9,063 nt of DNA from NCBI GenBank assembly GCA_017622155.1, contig JAGARS010000155.1, positions 1 to 9,063 of the forward strand. The letters run 5' to 3'. The stretch comes from Peptococcaceae bacterium. Its GTDB lineage: Bacteria; Bacillota; Peptococcia; Peptococcales; Peptococcaceae. Below are positions 5,438-9,063 of this stretch, piece after piece. Every line of letters starts with the position of its first letter. The first letter of the stretch is position 1. A program made the translations under genes and the position numbers. The notes beneath the pieces were generated by a model, which saw only the letters and a program-made list of their open reading frames with translations, was not told the DNA's origin and made no database searches.

Positions 5438-6703
5438 ATGTTAACCACACGACCAAAAGGGACCAACGATTTTCTCCCTGGCGAAAGCGAAAAATGGCAG
5501 TATATTGAACAGCTTTGCCGTCAGGTGTGTGCCGAATACGGTTACAGAGAGATTCGTCTTCCTATTTTTGAACATACAGAAGTATATCTGCGCAGCGTTG
5601 GGGAGACCAGCGATATCGTAGAAAAAGAAATGTACTCTTTTGAGGATAAAGGGCTGACACATGTAACACTGCGTCCGGAAGGTACGGCAGGTACTGTACG
5701 TGCATTCCTCGAAAATCGGTTATATGCTGATCCGCAGCCAACCAAACTATACTATATGGGGCCGATGTTCCGTTATGACAAGCCACAGGCAGGTCGGTAC
5801 CGTCAGTTTAATCAGTTCGGTATCGAAGTGTTTGGTGCAGACCATGCCAGCATCGATGCTGAGGTTATTACATTGGCTGTAGAGATTTTCAAGCGTTTGG
5901 GTTTAACAGGGCTGAGTGTTAAAATTAATACTGTAGGCTGTGCGGAATGTCGTCCAAAACATATGGAAGAATTGAAAAACTATTTCCGTCAGTATGAAGA
6001 TAAACTTTGTGATACCTGTCGTGATCGTTTAGAACGCAATCCGCTGCGTATCCTGGATTGCAAAGAAGACGGCTGTAAAGAAGTAGCGAAAGGTGCACCA
6101 ACTACTATCGAGGCAGCGTGCGACAGCTGCAGTACACATTTCAATCAGTTGCTGGAATATCTGGATGCAGTGGGTATTCGTTATGAAATCGACACCAATC
6201 TGGTACGCGGGCTGGATTATTATGTTCGTACAGCATTTGAAGTAGTTATCAACAGTGTTGGGTCTGCACAGAATGCATTGTGCGGCGGCGGGCGTTATAA
6301 TGGCATGGTAGAACAGTTCGGCGGTGATGATTTGCCGGGGATTGGTTATGCTATGGGTATGGAACGTTTATTGCTCACACTGAAAGAGCAGGGTATTGAG
6401 CTGCCGGTAAGCAAGCATCCGGATGTATATATTGCTCCTTTAGGTGATGCTGCTCAGAAAGAAGCGTTCATTATTACACAGGCGCTGCGCAGCAAGGGTA
6501 TTTATACGGAAAAAGATTATCTTGGAAAAAGTCTGAAAGCGCAGATGAAAGCGGCAGACCGTTTCCAGGTAAAATATTGCGTGATTATTGGCGATAGTGA
6601 ATTAGAAAAAGGCGTCGCTGTAGTGCGTGAAATGGCTACCGGCGAACAGCATGAAATCGCATTATCTAAGTTGGTTGAAGATCTGGAAGGGAGATTGAAC
6701 TAA
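5438..6703 (+). CDS. hisS: Histidyl-tRNA synthetase
   Basis: This 421-residue class II synthetase charges tRNA(His) with histidine, using ATP, in the cytoplasm as a homodimer. It opens with the typical TRPKGTNDFLP. The motif 2 region carries MGPMFRYDKPQAGRYRQFNQ (107-126). The histidine-specific motif LVRGLDYY (255-262) and GGGRYNGM (283-290) follow, then motif 3 GIGYAMGMERLL (301-312) and a C-terminal anticodon-binding domain (about 328-420). The insertion domain holds eight cysteines: C168-x2-C171, C191-x2-C194, C208, C213 and C228-x2-C231. This suggests one or two metal sites, which I infer and which not all HisRS share. The start is set by AAAGGA 8 nt upstream. It is the first gene of an operon, and aspS begins directly after its stop codon. 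Length is normal and nothing looks broken. Confidence 0.97.
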   Translation: MLTTRPKGTNDFLPGESEKWQYIEQLCRQVCAEYGYREIRLPIFEHTEVYLRSVGETSDIVEKEMYSFEDKGLTHVTLRPEGTAGTVRAFLENRLYADPQPTKLYYMGPMFRYDKPQAGRYRQFNQFGIEVFGADHASIDAEVITLAVEIFKRLGLTGLSVKINTVGCAECRPKHMEELKNYFRQYEDKLCDTCRDRLERNPLRILDCKEDGCKEVAKGAPTTIEAACDSCSTHFNQLLEYLDAVGIRYEIDTNLVRGLDYYVRTAFEVVINSVGSAQNALCGGGRYNGMVEQFGGDDLPGIGYAMGMERLLLTLKEQGIELPVSKHPDVYIAPLGDAAQKEAFIITQALRSKGIYTEKDYLGKSLKAQMKAADRFQVKYCVIIGDSELEKGVAVVREMATGEQHEIALSKLVEDLEGRLN

Positions 6704-8482
6704 ATGTTAAAACGTACACACAACTGTAACGACCTGCGCAAAGAACATGTAGGTCAGGAAGTCATCTTAATGGGCTGGGCTCAGAAACGCAGAGACCACG
6801 GCGGCGTAATCTTTATTGACTTGCGTGACCGTTCCGGTATTGCACAGGTAACAGCAAGCCCGGAAACCTGCAGTGAAGAAGTATTTCAGGCTGCAGACTC
6901 TGTAAGAAGCGAATACGTACTGGCTGTAAAAGGTACCGTGCGTCTCCGTCCGGAAGGTATGACAAACGATAAACTGGAAACCGGTGAAATCGATGTGGTT
7001 GCTACTGAACTGGTAATTCTGAACAAAGCAAAAACACCTCCATTCTATCTGACTGATGATGTAGATGTAGATGAAAATATTCGTCTGAAATATCGCTATC
7101 TGGACCTGCGTCGTCCAGAAATGAAAAATAATATCATGCTGCGCCACAGAGTAGTAAAAGCAATGCGTGACTATCTGGATGAACAGGGTTTCCTGGAAAT
7201 CGAAACTCCGATTCTGCAGAAAAGCACACCGGAAGGTGCTCGTGACTATCTGGTGCCTAGCCGTGTGCATGAAGGCGAATTCTTTGCATTGCCACAGTCT
7301 CCGCAGCAGTTCAAACAGCTGTTGATGGTAGCAGGTATGGAAAAATATTTCCAGATTGCTCGCTGCTTCCGTGATGAAGACTTGCGTGCTGACCGTCAGC
7401 CGGAATTTACACAGCTGGATATGGAATTATCCTTCGTAGACGAAGAAGATATCATGACTCTGAACGAAGGTTTGATCAAACATATTTTCAAAGTGGGTCT
7501 GGATCGTGATATCGAAACTCCATTCCGTCGCATGACATGGGATGAAGCTATGAATAAATACGGCTCCGACAAACCAGATTTGCGTTTCGGCTTAGAAATG
7601 GTAGATCTGAGTGATATTGCAAAAGGCTGCGGTTTCAAAGTATTTGACCAGGCAGTGGCAAAAGGCGGCGTTGTAAAAGCAATCAATGCAAAAGGCGGCG
7701 TACACAAACTGTCCCGTCGTGATATTGATGCACTGACCAAATATGTATCCATTTACGGTGCAAAAGGTCTTGCATACTTCAGTATCAGTGATGAAAACGA
7801 AGTAAAATCCCCTCTGTTGAAATTCTTGAGCGAAGAAGAAGTAAAAGCAATCTTTGACCGCGTAGGTGCAGAACCGGGCGATATTATCTTCTGTGTTGCA
7901 GATACTTTCAAAACTACCTGTGATGCACTGGGGCATTTACGTTTAGAGCTGGGCAGACGTTTTGACTTAATTGATGAAGATGAACTGAGCTTCTTATGGG
8001 TAACTGAATTCCCACTGTTAGAATGGGATGACGAAACAGAACGTTACTATGCAATGCACCATCCATTCACCTGTCCGATGATGGAAGATGTGCCTCTGAT
8101 GGAAACCGATCCTGGCAAAGTTAGAGCACGTGCATATGATATGGTACTGAATGGTGTTGAAGTAGGTGGCGGTTCCATTCGTATTCACGATGGCGAACTG
8201 CAGGAAAAAATGTTCAAACTGCTGAACATGGCTCCGGAAGAATATACCGAACAGTTTAGCGGCTTACTGAATGCATTCCAGTATGGTGCTCCACCACATG
8301 GCGGCTTGGCATTCGGTGTAGATCGTCTCTTGATGCTGATGGCAAAACGTGACACAATCCGTGATGTGATTCCATTCCCGAAAACGCAGAGTGCAATGGA
8401 CGTAATGATGGAGGCTCCATCTCCTGTAGCAGATGCACAGCTGCATGAACTGCATATCAAACTGGATATCAAAGAAAAATAA
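6704..8482 (+). CDS. aspS: Aspartyl-tRNA synthetase, probably non-discriminating (Asp/Asn)
   Basis: This 592-residue protein is the normal bacterial-type AspRS. It has an N-terminal OB-fold anticodon domain (1-105), a class II core with QSPQQFKQ (198-205), motif 2 with CFRDEDLRADRQPEFTQLDM (221-240), a GAD insertion (about 295-410), GGGSIRIHD (488-496) and motif 3 GLAFGVDRLL (534-543). It charges tRNA(Asp) with aspartate. His32 in RRDHGG and Gly85 in RPEG match the residues that mark non-discriminating AspRS in Pseudomonas. That type also makes Asp-tRNA(Asn), which the GatCAB amidotransferase then converts to Asn-tRNA(Asn). The prediction needs gatCAB elsewhere in the genome. The ATG follows the hisS stop without a gap, and GGGAG (6689-6693) inside hisS serves as ribosome site, so the two genes are co-transcribed and probably translationally coupled. 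The pair hisS-aspS is common in Firmicutes. Confidence 0.97.
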   Translation: MLKRTHNCNDLRKEHVGQEVILMGWAQKRRDHGGVIFIDLRDRSGIAQVTASPETCSEEVFQAADSVRSEYVLAVKGTVRLRPEGMTNDKLETGEIDVVATELVILNKAKTPPFYLTDDVDVDENIRLKYRYLDLRRPEMKNNIMLRHRVVKAMRDYLDEQGFLEIETPILQKSTPEGARDYLVPSRVHEGEFFALPQSPQQFKQLLMVAGMEKYFQIARCFRDEDLRADRQPEFTQLDMELSFVDEEDIMTLNEGLIKHIFKVGLDRDIETPFRRMTWDEAMNKYGSDKPDLRFGLEMVDLSDIAKGCGFKVFDQAVAKGGVVKAINAKGGVHKLSRRDIDALTKYVSIYGAKGLAYFSISDENEVKSPLLKFLSEEEVKAIFDRVGAEPGDIIFCVADTFKTTCDALGHLRLELGRRFDLIDEDELSFLWVTEFPLLEWDDETERYYAMHHPFTCPMMEDVPLMETDPGKVRARAYDMVLNGVEVGGGSIRIHDGELQEKMFKLLNMAPEEYTEQFSGLLNAFQYGAPPHGGLAFGVDRLLMLMAKRDTIRDVIPFPKTQSAMDVMMEAPSPVADAQLHELHIKLDIKEK

Positions 8483-8508
8483 TTTTGATTTCTGAAAGGA
8501 GTGCAACT

Positions 8509-8790
8509 ATGAGTATCGAAAGTGTAATTCAGGAAATTGAACAGTTATTTCAAGAACATAACTACGACAAAGCACGTTTTACTGTAGATTACGATCCGCA
8601 GGAAGAAGGCATCTACTGCTTCTATACACCATTTATTGATAACAAAGGTTTCTTTGTATCCGATTATTTGCTGTATATAGATGAAACATCTGTTGCAGAT
8701 TTGGAAAAGCTGAGAGACTATATGATTAGCAGAGGCCTTAAATGCAGAGCAGAAGCCTACTGGGAACCATCTTGGGGTAAACAGGCGTAA
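8509..8790 (+). CDS. Small hypothetical protein, third gene of the hisS-aspS operon
   Basis: I do not recognise this 93-residue protein. A near-perfect ribosome site, GAAAGGAG (8494-8501), lies 7 nt before ATG 8509, making it a clear coding gene; the frame is open from further upstream (8485), but only 8509 has this site. It is acidic, with no membrane segment or signal peptide, so it is probably cytoplasmic. It begins with an amphipathic helix (MSIESVIQEIEQLFQEHN), then a predicted beta-rich middle rich in aromatic residues (about 22-57), then a helix (SVADLEKLRDYMISRGL), and ends in an aromatic AYWEPSWGKQA tail. It starts 26 nt after aspS and is followed at once by the operon terminator, so it is co-transcribed with two synthetase genes. 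Any role in translation is only guilt by association. Confidence 0.8.
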   Translation: MSIESVIQEIEQLFQEHNYDKARFTVDYDPQEEGIYCFYTPFIDNKGFFVSDYLLYIDETSVADLEKLRDYMISRGLKCRAEAYWEPSWGKQA

Positions 8791-8796
8791 TATAAG

Positions 8797-8834
8797 ACGG
8801 CATCGCACTATGATATAGTGTGATGTCGTTTTTT
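8797..8834 (+). terminator. Intrinsic terminator of the hisS-aspS operon
   Basis: A 14-bp stem (8798-8811 with 8815-8828, two G-U pairs) closes a GAT loop and is followed by six T residues (8829-8834). It begins 7 bp after the stop of the small third gene. The reverse strand has only a short A/T-rich flank, so the plus direction is favoured. Confidence 0.9.
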
Positions 8835-8896
8835 GTTAGCAATTTAAGTTGATTCGTAAAATTTATTACAAGCGTGAAATAATCATGTGAAGCACA

Positions 8897-8925
8897 GTGG
8901 CAAAGTTTACCGCATACACTATATT
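8897..8925 (+). promoter_or_regulatory. Promoter candidate for the gene at the right edge
   Basis: GTGGCA (8897-8902, 4 of 6) and TATATT (8920-8925) are 17 nt apart. Transcription would begin near 8932, leaving a leader of about 20 nt before the start codon. It lies after the strong terminator, so the next gene needs its own promoter. Confidence 0.45.
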
Positions 8926-8952
8926 GAATTGTTGTTTGCGGGAGGGATGTAC

Positions 8953-9063
8953 TTGCGCAGAAGAACAAAACGCATAAGAAGCAAACGGACAGGTACATGC
9001 CCGCCTGGTGTGGCGTATATGGGAAATGTATTTGTACTGGGGCTTGCTACGCTGGTTGAAGAG
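8953..9063 (+). CDS. Start of an unidentified, probably membrane-anchored protein (3' end outside window)
   Basis: An open frame runs from here to the edge of the window with no stop; 37 codons are visible. The first fifteen residues are strikingly basic (MRRRTKRIRSKRTGT), followed by CPPGVAYMGNVFVLGLATLVEE, which includes the start of a hydrophobic stretch. This looks like a cytoplasmic positively charged anchor before a membrane helix or signal, but it is too short to name a family. I prefer TTG 8953 as start because GGAGGG (8941-8946) lies 6 nt before it. The in-frame ATG 8947 abuts that site, too close for normal initiation, and would add only two residues. The gene has its own candidate promoter and follows the hisS operon terminator. 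Confidence 0.55.
   Translation, partial: MRRRTKRIRSKRTGTCPPGVAYMGNVFVLGLATLVEE

Overview
The window looks like chromosomal DNA of an anaerobic low-GC Gram-positive bacterium (Bacillota, class Clostridia; Oscillospiraceae or a relative is my best guess). The reasons are strong purine-rich Shine-Dalgarno sites, Firmicutes-type sigma-A promoters, a Clostridia-associated DUF6514 protein, a non-discriminating-type AspRS, and a cysteine-rich HisRS insertion domain. No phage, transposase, CRISPR or other mobile signature is visible. Most of the window is translation and DNA-maintenance housekeeping.

Layout from left to right. The 3' part of glyS (glycyl-tRNA synthetase beta subunit) ends at 1375. 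Next comes a 144-nt self-complementary block (1387-1530) with closing stem, central bubble, long apical arm and U-tract, the architecture of 6S RNA. A minus-strand membrane protein (2177-1548) follows; its C-terminal half looks like a divergent two-helix potassium-channel pore. Divergent from it is a 537-residue fusion of an N-terminal Nudix hydrolase domain with a complete MutY adenine glycosylase (2256-3869). The mutY tail overlaps, tail to tail, a minus-strand DUF6514 gene (4134-3838). A stand-alone tRNA-dihydrouridine synthase gene (4364-5305) comes next. A consensus promoter (5371-5399) then drives a compact hisS-aspS-small ORF operon (5438-8790), closed by a strong intrinsic terminator (8797-8834). 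At the right edge a new gene, probably for a membrane protein with a very basic N-terminus, begins and is cut off.

How the parts relate. glyS, dus, hisS and aspS all serve tRNA charging or modification. The Nudix-MutY fusion serves oxidative-damage repair or nucleotide sanitation. The hisS operon leader is only about 32 nt, too short for the T-box riboswitch common on Firmicutes synthetase genes. The observations most worth following are the candidate 6S RNA, the Nudix-MutY fusion with its altered Nudix box, and the channel-like protein with a non-canonical filter. I see no clearly new multi-gene system here.
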